Origin: Rhodanobacter sp. LX-99
GTDB taxonomy: Bacteria; Pseudomonadota; Gammaproteobacteria; Xanthomonadales; Rhodanobacteraceae
Direction: 5' to 3'
Assembly: GCF_018599185.1 (NCBI RefSeq)
Contig: NZ_JAHFVL010000001.1
Coordinates: forward strand, 744,001-808,000
Length of the DNA stretch: 64,000 bases
The notes below the pieces were generated by a model. It was not told where the DNA came from, searched no databases, and saw nothing but the letters and a program-made list of their open reading frames with translations. Position 1 is the first letter of the stretch, and each line of letters starts with the position of its first letter. Made by a program: the position numbers and the translations under genes. Positions 49,840 to 59,899 of this stretch are shown here, piece by piece.

Positions 49840-52473
49840 TCAATCCCGCGCCGGCCCGATGCGCTCCAGCAGTGCATGCAGCAGGCGGTCCTGCTGGGCC
49901 GCATCGAGCGGCGCATCGTGGCGGTTGGTGATCTGGAAGAAATCCTCCACCCGCTCGCCGAAGGTGGCGATGCGCGCGTCGTGCACGCGCACCCCGGTGG
50001 CCAGCATCACCTGGGCCACCGCGGCCAGCAAGCCGGGACGATCGGTGCCGACCAGGGCCAGCTGGGTGCGGTCGCCGGCGGCGTGGAAGCTGATCTTCGG
50101 GGTCATCTGGAAGTGTTTCTGGTGGCGCGACATGCCGCGCTTGCTCGGCTGCACGCCGGCGGATTGCGCCAGGGCGCGCTGCAGCCGCTGCTGCAGTTCC
50201 TCCGCACGCGCCGCGCTGACCGGCTGCTGGCTGTCTGCGTCGAGCAGCAGGAAGGTGTCCAGCGCCATCCCGGTTGGCGAGCTGAGGATGCGCGACTCCA
50301 TCACCGAGAAGCGCAGCCGGTCCAGCACTGCGGTGACGGTGGCGAACAGGCCGTCGCGATCGGGCGTGTAGACGAACAGCTCGGTGCTGCCGCGCACCGA
50401 CAGCGGATGCACCGCCACCAGCGGCAGCGCCCCCTGCGCGCGCAGGATCGCCGTGGTCTGCCAGGCGATCTGTTCGGGCCGATGACGCAGGAAGCTGAGC
50501 TGGGGAAAGTCGGCCCACACGCGCATCACGTCGGCCTCGGCATGGCCCTCGTTCAACAGCAGCGCCAGCGCATATTCGGAACACTCGTGCACGCGCACGC
50601 CGATGTCGCGCGGCAGTTCCACGTCGCTGCGCAAGGCATAGCGGGTGCTGGTGTACAAGTCCGCCAGCAAGCGGTCTTTCCAGCCGTTCCACAGCCGCGG
50701 ACTGGTGCCGATGATGTCGGCGATGGTCAGCAGGTACAGCTGGCCGAGCCGCTCGCGATTGCCGACGACTTCCGCAAACCGGTGCACCACGTCCGGATCG
50801 GTGATGTCCTGGCGCTGCGCCGTGGTGCTCATCAGCAGGTGCCAGCGCACCAGCCAGGCCACCCGCTCGACATCGCCGGGCGGCAAGCCGAGCCGGGTGC
50901 AGAAGGCGCGCGCGTCCTGCTCGCCCAGTACCGAGTGGTCGCCGCCGCGGCCCTTGGCGATGTCGTGGAACAGTCCCGCCAGCAGCAGCACCTCGGGTAC
51001 CGGCAGGCCGGCCCAGATTTCGCAACCCAGCGGAAACTCGCGCTGCGCCGACGGGTCGGCGAAGCGCGCCAGGTTGCGCAGCACGCGCAAGGTGTGTTCG
51101 TCGACCGTGTAGACGTGGAACAGGTCGTACTGCATGCGCCCGAACACCTTGCCGAACGCAGGCAGGATCGCCGCCAGCAGGCCGTGCCGGTTCATCCGCC
51201 ACAGCGCCTCCACCGCCGGCGCACCACGCCGCAGCAGTTGCAGAAAGACGGCCAGCACCTCGCGCTCGTCGGCCAGCGCATCGCCATGGGCGGCGGTGGC
51301 CTGGTGGATGCGGCGCATGGTGTCGGCGCTGAAACCGAGCACGCCGGGCTGGTCCATGCGGGCGATGAAGATCTCCACCAGGGCCGCCGGCCGGCGCATG
51401 AAAAGCTGCGGGTCACGCGCCGCCAGACGCTTGCCGTAGCGGATGAAATCGACACCCACGGGCACCGCTTCGTCCGGCAGTTCCAGCATCTCCTCGAAGC
51501 GCTCGGCCACCTGCACGCCGAGCCGCTCGACCTGGCTGGCGGCGCGGTAATAGCCCTGCATGAACTGCTCGACGCCGAGGTTCTTCTCGTGCTCGTCCTC
51601 GAAGCCCAGCCGCGCGGCCAGCGCCCGCTGGTAGTCGAACAGCAGCCGTTCCTCGGCCCGGCCCGCCTCCAGGTGCAACGCGTAGCGGTAGCGGCGCAGG
51701 ACGGCTTCGGACTGCTCCAGCGCGGCTTGTTCGGCGGGATCGAGCAAGCCCTCGACCACCATGTCGGGCAAGTCGTTCGCATGCGCCAGCCGCCGCCCCA
51801 TCCAGCGCAGCGAATCGAGCGTGCGCAGGCCGCCCGGCCCGTCCTTGAGGTTCGGTTCGAGGTTGTAGGCGGTGTCGTCGAAGCGGGCATGCCGCGCATT
51901 GCGCTCGGCCAGCCGGGCAGCCAGGTATGCCTGCGGCGGCCACAGCGCCGGGTCCTCGACGATGGCCCGCAGCCGCGCATCGAACGCCGGATCGCCGGCC
52001 AGCCGCTGTGCGTCCAGCAGGCTGGTGAACACGCTGGCGTCCTGCGCGGCCAGCGCGCGGCACTGCGCGGGATCGCGCACTGCATGGCCGACCTTCAGGC
52101 CGACGTCCCACAGCGTGGCGAAGAACTGCTCCAGCGCGCGCAGGCGCGCCGGTTCCGGCGCCTGCACCAGGGCCAGCAGGTCCACGTCCGAGTACGGAAA
52201 CAGCAGGCCACGGCCGAAGCCGCCGACCGCGAACAGCGCCGCTCCGGTCACCTCGCCGAGGCAGGCCATCCATACGTGCGCCACGATGCGCGCCACCGAC
52301 TCGCCCCGGCGCCGCGCCAGCGCGCTGGCGTCGGCGCCATCGCGAAACGCGGTGGCCAGCGCGCGGTCGACGTCGCCCAGCAACTGCCGCAAGGCCTGCC
52401 GCGCCTCGGCCGAAACGCCCGAGCGCGGCACGGCGGACGGTAGGCGCGGCATGGGCGGAAGCACGACGCTCAT
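49840..52473 (-). CDS. glnD: PII uridylyltransferase / uridylyl-removing enzyme
   Basis: An 877-residue bifunctional enzyme that senses glutamine and modifies PII. The nucleotidyltransferase domain has VGGFGRGLLFPYSDVD at about residues 82-97, with Leu where GGYGRGEL usually has Glu. The HD phosphohydrolase motif is LFHDIAKGRGGDHS near 485, and two ACT domains (ELFVYTPDRDGLF and LVGTDRPGLLA) end the protein. The gene sits beside map and rpsB as in other gammaproteobacteria. Confidence 0.96.
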   Translation of the reverse strand: MSVVLPPMPRLPSAVPRSGVSAEARQALRQLLGDVDRALATAFRDGADASALARRRGESVARIVAHVWMACLGEVTGAALFAVGGFGRGLLFPYSDVDLLALVQAPEPARLRALEQFFATLWDVGLKVGHAVRDPAQCRALAAQDASVFTSLLDAQRLAGDPAFDARLRAIVEDPALWPPQAYLAARLAERNARHARFDDTAYNLEPNLKDGPGGLRTLDSLRWMGRRLAHANDLPDMVVEGLLDPAEQAALEQSEAVLRRYRYALHLEAGRAEERLLFDYQRALAARLGFEDEHEKNLGVEQFMQGYYRAASQVERLGVQVAERFEEMLELPDEAVPVGVDFIRYGKRLAARDPQLFMRRPAALVEIFIARMDQPGVLGFSADTMRRIHQATAAHGDALADEREVLAVFLQLLRRGAPAVEALWRMNRHGLLAAILPAFGKVFGRMQYDLFHVYTVDEHTLRVLRNLARFADPSAQREFPLGCEIWAGLPVPEVLLLAGLFHDIAKGRGGDHSVLGEQDARAFCTRLGLPPGDVERVAWLVRWHLLMSTTAQRQDITDPDVVHRFAEVVGNRERLGQLYLLTIADIIGTSPRLWNGWKDRLLADLYTSTRYALRSDVELPRDIGVRVHECSEYALALLLNEGHAEADVMRVWADFPQLSFLRHRPEQIAWQTTAILRAQGALPLVAVHPLSVRGSTELFVYTPDRDGLFATVTAVLDRLRFSVMESRILSSPTGMALDTFLLLDADSQQPVSAARAEELQQRLQRALAQSAGVQPSKRGMSRHQKHFQMTPKISFHAAGDRTQLALVGTDRPGLLAAVAQVMLATGVRVHDARIATFGERVEDFFQITNRHDAPLDAAQQDRLLHALLERIGPARD

Positions 52474-52592
52474 TGGCGGGGCCCGGGACAGCGGAGAAGG
52501 ATCACCAGTCTGCCACGCCGCACCGGGCAGATGCCGTACCCTGGCGGCAACACCGCTCTTCCGAATCCCGAATCCCTACTCCCGGCTTTCAA

Positions 52593-52606
52593 CAGACGAA
52601 CGTCTG
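52593..52606. repeat. Small hairpin and direct repeat in glnD-map spacer
   Basis: The 146-bp spacer has CAGACG-AA-CGTCTG at 52593-52606 and, before it, tandem CGAATCC copies (52562-52576). Both are of the kind often repeated between Xanthomonad genes. No promoter is clear. Confidence 0.35.
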
Positions 52607-52619
52607 GTCATCCCGGCTC

Positions 52620-53384
52620 TCAGGCATCCGGCCAGGGCGTGAGGATCTCGAAACCGTCGTCGGTCACCGCCAGCGTGTGCTCCCATTGCGCCGACAGCGA
52701 GTGGTCCTTGGTCACCACGGTCCAGCCGTCCGGCAGCTGGCGGGTCTGCGGTTTGCCGGCGTTGATCATCGGCTCGACGGTGAAGGTCATGCCCTTCTTC
52801 AGTTCGATGCCGGTGCCGGGCTTGCCGTAGTGCAGCACCTGCGGCTCGTCGTGGTAGACCTTGCCGATGCCGTGCCCGCAATACTCGCGCACCACCGAGA
52901 AACCGGCCGCCTCGGCATGCTGCTGGATCGCATGGCCGACATCGCCCAGCGTGGCGCCCGGGCGTACCGCCTGGATGCCGCGCATCATGGCCTCGAAGGT
53001 GGTGTCGACCAGCCGCCTGGCCAGCACCGACGGGGTGCCGGCGATGTACATGCGGCTGGTGTCGCCGTGCCAGCCGTCCTTGATCACGGTAACGTCGAGG
53101 TTGACGATGTCGCCGTCCCTGAGCACCTTGCCCTCGTTCGGGATGCCATGGCAGATCACGTGGTTGACCGAGGTGCACAGGGTCTTGGGGAAGCCGTGGT
53201 AGCCGACGTTGGCGGGGATCGCCTTCTGCACGTTGACGATGTGCTCGTAGGCGCGCCGGTCCAGCTCCTCGGTGGTGACGCCGGGCTTGACGTACTCCTT
53301 GAGCATCGCCAGCACTTCGGCCGCCAGCTTGCCGGCGACGCGCATGCCTTCGAGGTCTTCGGGGGATTTCAGGGTAATGGCCAT
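52620..53384 (-). CDS. map: Methionine aminopeptidase, type I
   Basis: A 254-residue enzyme removing the initiator methionine. Metal ligands lie in NLDVTVIKDGWHGDTSR (two Asp), EYCGHGIG (His), EPMIN (Glu) and QWEHTLAV (Glu). ATG 53384 is preferred because GAGTGGA precedes it at good spacing; a GTG three codons earlier is also in frame. Divergent from rpsB. Confidence 0.96.
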   Translation of the reverse strand: MAITLKSPEDLEGMRVAGKLAAEVLAMLKEYVKPGVTTEELDRRAYEHIVNVQKAIPANVGYHGFPKTLCTSVNHVICHGIPNEGKVLRDGDIVNLDVTVIKDGWHGDTSRMYIAGTPSVLARRLVDTTFEAMMRGIQAVRPGATLGDVGHAIQQHAEAAGFSVVREYCGHGIGKVYHDEPQVLHYGKPGTGIELKKGMTFTVEPMINAGKPQTRQLPDGWTVVTKDHSLSAQWEHTLAVTDDGFEILTPWPDA

Positions 53385-53428
53385 GTGTTCCACTCATATG
53401 GCGGCAGAAGTCCTTGAAATCCAGCAAC

Positions 53429-53458
53429 TTGCCGCGCCGCCGGCATACCGGCTACAAT
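53429..53458 (+). promoter_or_regulatory. Promoter of rpsB-tsf
   Basis: TTGCCG (53429-53434) and TACAAT (53453-53458) with 18-bp spacing in the map/rpsB divergent region, giving a leader of about 225 nt. Confidence 0.6.
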
Positions 53459-53464
53459 TTCGGA

Positions 53465-53691
53465 GTTTTGCAGGGCTGACGTGTCCGTTTCGTGGTCGGC
53501 CGGCGCAAAGCGAACCGGGATTGTAACCCGCAGCGGTACAACACCCAAACCAACGCCACACACGCATCGGCACCGCCTTCGGGGTGCTGCGGCACGCCCA
53601 CCAAAAATCGGGCCAGTCGCGGTCGAAGCCGGGGATGCGTGGAGGTCCCAACCCCCGGGCTCGTCGAGCCCATACAATTCGGAGTTACACC
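53465..53691 (+). promoter_or_regulatory. Long 5' leader of rpsB
   Basis: The map-rpsB gap is 307 bp; its plus-strand transcript would have about 225 nt of untranslated leader with no gene. A hairpin GGGCTCG/CGAGCCC lies at about 53657-53671 and a GGAG ribosome binding site at 53681-53684. In E. coli and relatives the rpsB leader binds S2 and represses rpsB-tsf; a similar role here is inference. Confidence 0.45.
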
Positions 53692-54564
53692 ATGGCCCAA
53701 GTCACCATGCGCCAGATGCTCGAAGCGGGCGTCCATTTCGGTCACCAGACCCGTTACTGGAACCCCAAGATGGCCCCGTACATCTTCGGCGCCCGCGGCA
53801 AGATCCACATCATCAACCTCGAAAAGACCCTGCCGCTGTTCACCGACGCGATGAACTTCCTGTCGGGCCTGGCGCAGAAGCGCGGCACCATCCTGTTCGT
53901 CGGCACCAAGCGTTCGGCCCGCGAGCCGCTGGCTGAGGAAGCTGCGCGCGCCGGCATGCCGTTCGTCACCTCGCGCTGGCTCGGCGGCATGCTGACCAAC
54001 TTCCGCACCGTGAAGCAGTCCGTTTCGCGCCTGAAGGAACTGGAAGCGGCCGAGACCGACGGTTCGTTCGACAAGCTGGTCAAGCACGAAGTGCTGGCCC
54101 GCCGCCGCGAGCGCGAGAAGCTGCAGGCCTCGCTGGGCGGCATCAAGGACATGAACCGCCTGCCTGATGCCTTGTTCGTGATCGACATCGGCCACGAAGA
54201 CATCGCCGTGCAGGAAGCCAAGAAGCTCGGCATTCCGGTGATCGCCGTGGTCGACACCAACTACAACCCGGAACTGGTCGACTACGCGATCCCGGGCAAC
54301 GACGACGCGATCCGCGCGATCCAGCTGTACGCCCGTGCCGCCGCCGACTCGATCCTCGAAGGCAAGGCTGCCGCGCCGGCCGCCGCCCAGGGCGACGCGA
54401 ACGACTTCGTCGAGCTGGACGAGGAAGGCAACCCGGTCGCCAAGATCGATCGCAAGCCGGCCCCGCGCCGCGACGCCGCCCCGCGCAAGAGCGCCCCGCG
54501 CCGCGACGGCGGCCGTGACGGCGGCCGCGGCCCGCGCAACGACGGCGCGCCTGCCGCCAAGTAA
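53692..54564 (+). CDS. rpsB: 30S ribosomal protein S2
   Basis: A 290-residue S2, with the core [27 protein letters not shown] and [15 protein letters not shown]. The last 50 or so residues form a low-complexity basic tail rich in Arg, Gly, Ala and Pro ([15 protein letters not shown]), which E. coli S2 (241 residues) lacks. The tail looks disordered and may bind RNA. Followed by tsf after 103 nt. Confidence 0.97.
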   Translation: MAQVTMRQMLEAGVHFGHQTRYWNPKMAPYIFGARGKIHIINLEKTLPLFTDAMNFLSGLAQKRGTILFVGTKRSAREPLAEEAARAGMPFVTSRWLGGMLTNFRTVKQSVSRLKELEAAETDGSFDKLVKHEVLARRREREKLQASLGGIKDMNRLPDALFVIDIGHEDIAVQEAKKLGIPVIAVVDTNYNPELVDYAIPGNDDAIRAIQLYARAAADSILEGKAAAPAAAQGDANDFVELDEEGNPVAKIDRKPAPRRDAAPRKSAPRRDGGRDGGRGPRNDGAPAAK

Positions 54565-54667
54565 GCGCGACGACGGCGGACGTTCACCGCCGCCGTCGCA
54601 TCCGCACGCGATAACCGCGCCGTAGCCACGAGTGGCTGCGGCGCATTCAAGCATTAGAGGATTACCG

Positions 54668-55549
54668 ATGAGCAATATTTCCGCACAACTGGTCAAGGAG
54701 CTGCGCGAGCGGTCCGGCGCCGGCATGATGGAATGCAAGAAGGCGCTGGTCGAGAACAACGGCGACATCGACGCCGCGATGGAATGGCTGCGCAAGTCCG
54801 GCCTGGCCAAGGCTGACAAGAAGGCCAGCCGCGTCGCCGCCGAAGGCCGCATCGTGGCCGCCCAGGCCGCCGGCAAGGCCGTGCTGGTCGAGATCAACTG
54901 CGAGACCGACTTCGTCGCCAAGGACGCCAGCTTCCTGAAGTTCAGCGACACCGTCGCCGACGTCGCGCTGAACTCCGGCGCCGCCGACGTCGACGCGCTG
55001 AAGGCTGCCGCCTATCCGGGCGCCAGCAACGTCGAGGAAGCCGCCAAGGCGCTGATCGCCACCATCGGCGAGAAGATCGACGTGCGCCGCATGGCCCGCG
55101 TCGAGAGCGACGGCGTGATCGGCAGCTACATCCACGGCGGCCGCATCGGCGTGCTGGTGGCGCTCAAGGGCGGCTCCGAGGAGCTGGCCAAGGGCATCGC
55201 GATGCACGTGGCGGCGATGAACCCGGCACACATCCGCGCCGAAGACGTGCCGGCCGAATTCCTGGCCAAGGAAAAAGAGATCGCGCTGAGCCTGATGTCC
55301 GACAAGGAAAAGGCCAAGCCGGCCGAGATCCTGGAGAAGATCATCGCCGGCAAGATCCACAAGATCGTGTCCGAAGTGACCCTGCTCGGCCAGCCCTACG
55401 TGCTGGACACCAACGTGACCGTGGCCGAGGCGCTGAAGAAGGAAGGCGCCGACGTCGTCTCGGTGGCCCGCCTGGCCGTCGGCGAAGGCATCGAGAAGGT
55501 GGAAGAGGATTTCGCCGCCGAAGTGATGAAGCAGGCCGGTCTGAGGTAA
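54668..55549 (+). CDS. tsf: Elongation factor Ts
   Basis: A 293-residue nucleotide exchange factor for EF-Tu. The N-terminal UBA-like domain ([17 protein letters not shown]) and the [10 protein letters not shown] motif that displaces Mg from EF-Tu are present; the C-terminal module ends with EVMKQAG. A terminator follows 55 nt after the stop. Confidence 0.98.
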   Translation: MSNISAQLVKELRERSGAGMMECKKALVENNGDIDAAMEWLRKSGLAKADKKASRVAAEGRIVAAQAAGKAVLVEINCETDFVAKDASFLKFSDTVADVALNSGAADVDALKAAAYPGASNVEEAAKALIATIGEKIDVRRMARVESDGVIGSYIHGGRIGVLVALKGGSEELAKGIAMHVAAMNPAHIRAEDVPAEFLAKEKEIALSLMSDKEKAKPAEILEKIIAGKIHKIVSEVTLLGQPYVLDTNVTVAEALKKEGADVVSVARLAVGEGIEKVEEDFAAEVMKQAGLR

Positions 55550-55604
55550 TAACTGGCAAACCGGCCCGTGGCCGGACTGTTCAGAAAAGGCAGCGCTTCG
55601 AATC

Positions 55605-55634
55605 AAGGGCCGCGGGAAACCGCGGCCCTTTTCA
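55605..55634 (+). terminator. Intrinsic terminator after tsf
   Basis: A 9-bp GC-only stem (GGGCCGCGG 55607-55615, CCGCGGCCC 55620-55628) extended by two A-U pairs, GAAA tetraloop, then TTTTCATTT. Confidence 0.9.
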
Positions 55635-55669
55635 TTTCCGCGGTTGCCGGGAGCCTGGCGGCACGCACC

Positions 55670-55686
55670 CTCGTTTCTCACTCCTC
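55670..55686 (-). repeat. 17-bp copy of the repeat at 49269
   Basis: CTCGTTTCTCACTCCTC is the exact reverse complement of 49269-49285. It lies just upstream of the pyrH promoter region. Confidence 0.55.
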
Positions 55687-55708
55687 GTCCCCGACCACTG
55701 CTCTCCGC

Positions 55709-55714
55709 TACAAT
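55709..55714 (+). promoter_or_regulatory. -10 box candidate for pyrH
   Basis: TACAAT lies 33 nt before the pyrH ATG, after the tsf terminator. No good -35 is seen at 16-18 bp. The same GCTACAAT context occurs at the rpsB promoter (53451-53458). Confidence 0.4.
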
Positions 55715-55747
55715 GCGCCGGTTTGCCCCACACAATCCGGAGAATCC

Positions 55748-56470
55748 ATGAGCGACCAGCCCAAGTACCGCCGCATCCTGCTCAAGCTCTCCGGTGAAGC
55801 ACTGATGGGCGAGGCCGATTACGGCATCGACCCGAAGGTGATCGGCCGGCTCGCCGACGAGATCATCGAGGTGCAGAAGGCCGGCGTGCAGATCGGCATC
55901 GTGATCGGCGGCGGCAACATCTTCCGCGGCGCCGGCCTCGCCGCCGCCGGCATGGACCGGGTCACCGGCGATCACATGGGCATGCTGGCCACCGTGATGA
56001 ACGCGCTGGCGATGCAGGACGCGATCGAGAAACGCGGCGGCTTCGCGCGCGTGACCAGCGCGATCCAGATCCACGACGTGGCCGAGGATTACATCCGCCG
56101 CCGCGCGATCCGCCACATCGAGAAGGGCCGCATCGTGCTGTTCGCCGCCGGCACCGGCAACCCGTTCTTCACCACCGATTCGGCCGCCGCGCTGCGTGCG
56201 GTGGAGATCGGCGCCGACCTGCTGCTGAAGGCGACCAAGGTCGACGGCGTGTACACCGCCGACCCGGCCAAGCACGCCGACGCCACCCGCTACGACCGGC
56301 TCGGCTACGACGACGTGATCGAGCGCAAGCTGGAGGTGATGGACACCGCCGCGATCGCGCTGTGCCGCGACCAGCAGATGCCGCTGCGCATCTACGACAT
56401 GACCGCGCCGGGCAACCTGATGCGGATCATGCGCGGCGAGTCGATCGGCACCCTGGTCGACGGCGGCTGA
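55748..56470 (+). CDS. pyrH: UMP kinase
   Basis: A 240-residue hexameric amino-acid-kinase-fold enzyme making UDP from UMP. Motifs [21 protein letters not shown] (phosphate loop) and [10 protein letters not shown] (uridine site) are intact. It starts a new transcription unit with frr downstream. Confidence 0.98.
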   Translation: MSDQPKYRRILLKLSGEALMGEADYGIDPKVIGRLADEIIEVQKAGVQIGIVIGGGNIFRGAGLAAAGMDRVTGDHMGMLATVMNALAMQDAIEKRGGFARVTSAIQIHDVAEDYIRRRAIRHIEKGRIVLFAAGTGNPFFTTDSAAALRAVEIGADLLLKATKVDGVYTADPAKHADATRYDRLGYDDVIERKLEVMDTAAIALCRDQQMPLRIYDMTAPGNLMRIMRGESIGTLVDGG

Positions 56471-56504
56471 CCGCGCCGCAGCAAGCCCCGTTCCCTGCCG
56501 CTGC

Positions 56505-56510
56505 TATAAT
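56505..56510 (+). promoter_or_regulatory. -10 box candidate for frr
   Basis: A perfect TATAAT lies 32 nt before the frr ATG in the 72-bp pyrH-frr gap. The -35 at the right distance (CAAGCC) is poor. Confidence 0.4.
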
Positions 56511-56542
56511 CGAACGTTGCCAGATTCACCGGGAAGCGCCAC

Positions 56543-57100
56543 ATGCTCAACGACATCAAGAACGACGCCCAGACCCGCATGGGCAAGAGCATCGAATCAC
56601 TCAAGCACGACCTCACCCGCATCCGCACCGGCCGTGCCAGCACGGCGCTGGTGGACGGCATCAAGGTCGCCTACTACGGCTCGGACATGCCGCTGACCCA
56701 GGTCGCCTCGGTGTCGCTGTCCGACGCGCGCACGATCATCATCACGCCGTGGGAAAAGGCCATGGTGGCGCCGATCGAGAAGGCGCTGATGGCCTCCGAC
56801 CTGGGCATCACGCCGACCACCGCCGGCACCGTGATCCGCCTGAACATGCCCGCGCTCACCGAGGAGCGCCGCAAGGAACTGGCCAGGCACGTCGGCCACG
56901 AGGGCGAGAACGCCAAGATCGCGATCCGCAACGTGCGCCGCGACGCCCTGCAGCAGGTCAAGGACCTGCTCAAGGAAAAGCTGATCACCGAGGACGACGA
57001 CCGCCGCATCGACGACGAGATCCAGAAGCTCACCGATCGCGCAGTGAAGGACGTCGACGCCGTGGTCAAGGCGAAGGAAGAGGAGCTGATGGCGCTCTGA
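56543..57100 (+). CDS. frr: Ribosome recycling factor
   Basis: A 185-residue two-domain protein. The RTGRAST motif near residues 29-35 and the C-terminal helix RRDALQQVKDLLKEK are typical. With EF-G it splits post-termination ribosomes. It lies 17 nt before uppS. Confidence 0.98.
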   Translation: MLNDIKNDAQTRMGKSIESLKHDLTRIRTGRASTALVDGIKVAYYGSDMPLTQVASVSLSDARTIIITPWEKAMVAPIEKALMASDLGITPTTAGTVIRLNMPALTEERRKELARHVGHEGENAKIAIRNVRRDALQQVKDLLKEKLITEDDDRRIDDEIQKLTDRAVKDVDAVVKAKEEELMAL

Positions 57101-57117
57101 GCGCCGTCGTTTCCATC

Positions 57118-57858
57118 ATGTCCGGCGCCGAAGCCGCCAAGGTTCCGCGCCACATCGCCATCGTGATGGACGGCAACGGCCGCTGGGCCAAGGCTCGTCA
57201 CCGTCCGCGCAGCTTCGGCCACAACGCCGGCCGCAAGGCCGTGCGCGAAGTGATCGAGGCGTGCCTGCGCGAGGGCGTGCAGGCGCTGACCCTGTTCGCC
57301 TTCTCCAGCGAGAACTGGCAGCGCCCGCAGGAAGAAGTCGGCGCGCTGATGGGTCTGTTCGTGCGCGCGCTGGACAAGGAAGTGGACGAACTGCATGGCC
57401 ACGGCGTGCGCCTGCGTTTCATCGGCGATCTGGCCGCGTTCGACGAGGCGTTGCGTGAGCGCATGCAGGCCGCGATGACCCGCACCGCCGGCAACGACAA
57501 GCTGCAGGTGAACATCGCGGTGAGCTACGGCGGCCGCTGGGACATCGTGCAGGCCAGCCGCCAGGCCGCCGCCGCGGTGGCGCGCGGCGAGCTGCGCGCG
57601 GACCAGATCGACGAGGCCCGGCTTGGCCAGTGGATGAGCCTGGCCGAACTGCCGCCGCTGGACCTGTTCATCCGTACCGGCGGCGAGTGCCGCATCAGCA
57701 ACTTCCTGTTGTGGCAGGTCGCGTACGCCGAACTGTACTTTACCGATACCTTGTGGCCCGATTTCGACCAGGCCTGCCTGCGTCGGGCCATCGAAGACTA
57801 TGCCCGCCGGGAGCGCCGTTACGGCCGCACCGGCGAGCAGGTCGCCACCACTTCCTGA
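57118..57858 (+). CDS. uppS: Undecaprenyl diphosphate synthase
   Basis: A 246-residue cis-prenyltransferase. [12 protein letters not shown] at about residues 14-25 holds the catalytic Asp; [11 protein letters not shown] and [18 protein letters not shown] are the other signature blocks. It makes the lipid carrier for peptidoglycan and O-antigen. Start ATG 57118 comes 17 nt after the frr stop. Confidence 0.97.
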   Translation: MSGAEAAKVPRHIAIVMDGNGRWAKARHRPRSFGHNAGRKAVREVIEACLREGVQALTLFAFSSENWQRPQEEVGALMGLFVRALDKEVDELHGHGVRLRFIGDLAAFDEALRERMQAAMTRTAGNDKLQVNIAVSYGGRWDIVQASRQAAAAVARGELRADQIDEARLGQWMSLAELPPLDLFIRTGGECRISNFLLWQVAYAELYFTDTLWPDFDQACLRRAIEDYARRERRYGRTGEQVATTS

Positions 57859-57866
57859 GGATTTCC

Positions 57867-58685
57867 ATGCTGCTTCAGCGCATTCTCACCGCCCTGGTGC
57901 TCGCGCCGCTGGCGATCCTGATCATCCTGCTGCCGCCGACCGGCATCTTCGCGACCATCGTTGCGCTGGCGTTCCTGGCCGCCTGGTGGGAATGGGCCGA
58001 GCTGAGCGGCCTGAACAGCCGCCCATGGCGCATCACCCTGCTCGTCGTGGCGGCGGCCGCGTTCGCCTTGCTGTGGCACGCCCATGCCACGCTGCTGACC
58101 CCGCTGCTGCTGGCGGCCGGCATAGCCTGGTGGCTGCTGGCCTGCCTGTGGCTGCGCCATTTCGCGTTCGCCGCGGCGCCGACCCGCGAGAACCTCGCGC
58201 TGAAGCTGCTCGCCGGCGCGTTCGTGATCTTCCCGACCTGGGTCGCCCTGGTCAGCATCCACGCCCGCGCGCCGCACGGCCACTGGTGGACCCTGCTCGC
58301 GCTGGTGATCGTGTGGGCGTCCGACATCGGCGCGTATTTCAGCGGCCGTACATTCGGCAAGCGCAAGCTGGCACCGCAGATCAGCCCCGGCAAAACCTGG
58401 GCCGGCGCGTACGGCGCGATGGTGGCCGGCGTGCTGGTCGCCGAGGCCGGCGGCTGGCTGCTCGGCGTGCGCGGCGCCGCGCTGCTGGCGCTGGCGCTGC
58501 TGGCCGCGATGACGGTGGCGGTGTCGATCGTCGGCGACCTGATCGAGAGCCTGATGAAGCGGCATGCCCAGGTGAAGGATTCGGGCACCATTTTCCCCGG
58601 CCATGGCGGCCTGATGGACCGGCTGGACAGCGTGTTCGCCGCGCTGCCGGTGTTCGCCGCCGGCCTGCTCTTGCTGGACATCTGA
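57867..58685 (+). CDS. cdsA: Phosphatidate cytidylyltransferase
   Basis: A 272-residue multi-helix membrane enzyme making CDP-diacylglycerol. The family signature near the C-terminus reads [21 protein letters not shown] with LMDRLDS after it; about eight transmembrane helices precede it. It lies 8 nt after uppS and 2 nt before dxr. Confidence 0.96.
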   Translation: MLLQRILTALVLAPLAILIILLPPTGIFATIVALAFLAAWWEWAELSGLNSRPWRITLLVVAAAAFALLWHAHATLLTPLLLAAGIAWWLLACLWLRHFAFAAAPTRENLALKLLAGAFVIFPTWVALVSIHARAPHGHWWTLLALVIVWASDIGAYFSGRTFGKRKLAPQISPGKTWAGAYGAMVAGVLVAEAGGWLLGVRGAALLALALLAAMTVAVSIVGDLIESLMKRHAQVKDSGTIFPGHGGLMDRLDSVFAALPVFAAGLLLLDI

Positions 58686-58687
58686 AG

Positions 58688-59863
58688 ATGCGCAACATCG
58701 CCGTTCTCGGCGCCACCGGTTCGATCGGCGGCAATACGCTTGACGTCATCGCGCGTCACCCGGAGCGCTTTCGCGCCAGCGTGCTGACGGCGCATCGCCA
58801 GGTCGAGGCGCTGGCGGCCCTGTGCGTGCGGCATCGGCCGGACCTGGCGGTGATCGCCGACCCGGCGCTGGAAGCGGACCTGTCGCGCCGGCTGGCTGCC
58901 GCCGGCGTGCGCTGCGAAGTGGCCAGCGGCCACGCCGCACTGACCGCAGCCGCCGCCGGCAACCTGTGCGACACCGTGGTCGCCGCGATCGTCGGCGCCG
59001 CCGGGCTGGAATCCACGCTGGCCGCCGCGCGCGCCGGCAAGCGCCTGCTGCTGGCGAACAAGGAATCCATCGTGATGGCCGGCCCGCTGCTGCTGGAAGC
59101 GGTCGCCGCCGGTGGCGGCGCGCTGATCCCGGTCGATTCCGAACACAATGCGATCTTCCAGTGCCTGCCGGGCGGGCGCCCCGACCTGCGCCGCAGCGGC
59201 GTGCGCCGGCTGATCCTGACCGCTTCCGGCGGCCCGTTCCGCGGACGCACGCGCGCCGAGCTGGCCGACATCACGCCGGACCAGGCCTGCAAGCATCCGA
59301 ACTGGGTGATGGGCCGCAAGATCTCGGTCGATTCGGCCACCCTGATGAACAAGGGACTGGAGGTGATCGAGGCGCACCACCTGTTCGGCGCGCCGGCCGC
59401 GGCGATCGACGTGGTGGTGCACCCGCAGAGCCTGGTGCACTCGATGGTCGAGTACGTCGACGGCTCGGTGCTGGCCCAGCTCGGCAACCCGGACATGCGC
59501 ACCGCGATCGCGCACGCGCTGGCGTGGCCGGAGCGGGTCGAATCCGGCGTACCGTCGCTGGACCTGGCCGCCTGCGCTCCGCTGCAGTTCGAGCCGCCGG
59601 ACCTGGTCACCTTCCGTTGCCTGGCGCTGGCGTTCCAGGCACTGCGTGCCGGCGGCGACGCCCCGGCCGTGCTGAACGCCGCCAACGAGGCGGCGGTGGA
59701 AGCGTTCCTGGCCGGCGCGCTGCCGTTCCTGTCGATCGCCGACGTGGTCGAGGCGGTGCTTGCGGAACTGCCGGCGCAAGCCGTGGTCGATGTTGAAACC
59801 CTTTGTGAACGCGACCGCACGGCCCGGGAGGCGGCTCGCCGCGTTCTGCGCAATGCTTGCTGA
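58688..59863 (+). CDS. dxr: 1-deoxy-D-xylulose 5-phosphate reductoisomerase
   Basis: A 391-residue enzyme committing carbon to the MEP isoprenoid pathway and the target of fosmidomycin. The NADPH motif [14 protein letters not shown] opens the protein; the metal site is [10 protein letters not shown], and the substrate flap region has [20 protein letters not shown] nearby. Isoprenoid from this route feeds uppS in the same operon. Confidence 0.97.
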   Translation: MRNIAVLGATGSIGGNTLDVIARHPERFRASVLTAHRQVEALAALCVRHRPDLAVIADPALEADLSRRLAAAGVRCEVASGHAALTAAAAGNLCDTVVAAIVGAAGLESTLAAARAGKRLLLANKESIVMAGPLLLEAVAAGGGALIPVDSEHNAIFQCLPGGRPDLRRSGVRRLILTASGGPFRGRTRAELADITPDQACKHPNWVMGRKISVDSATLMNKGLEVIEAHHLFGAPAAAIDVVVHPQSLVHSMVEYVDGSVLAQLGNPDMRTAIAHALAWPERVESGVPSLDLAACAPLQFEPPDLVTFRCLALAFQALRAGGDAPAVLNAANEAAVEAFLAGALPFLSIADVVEAVLAELPAQAVVDVETLCERDRTAREAARRVLRNAC

Positions 59864-59899
59864 TATTCTTGCTTCGATGACTTTTCGCCACGGTACTTG

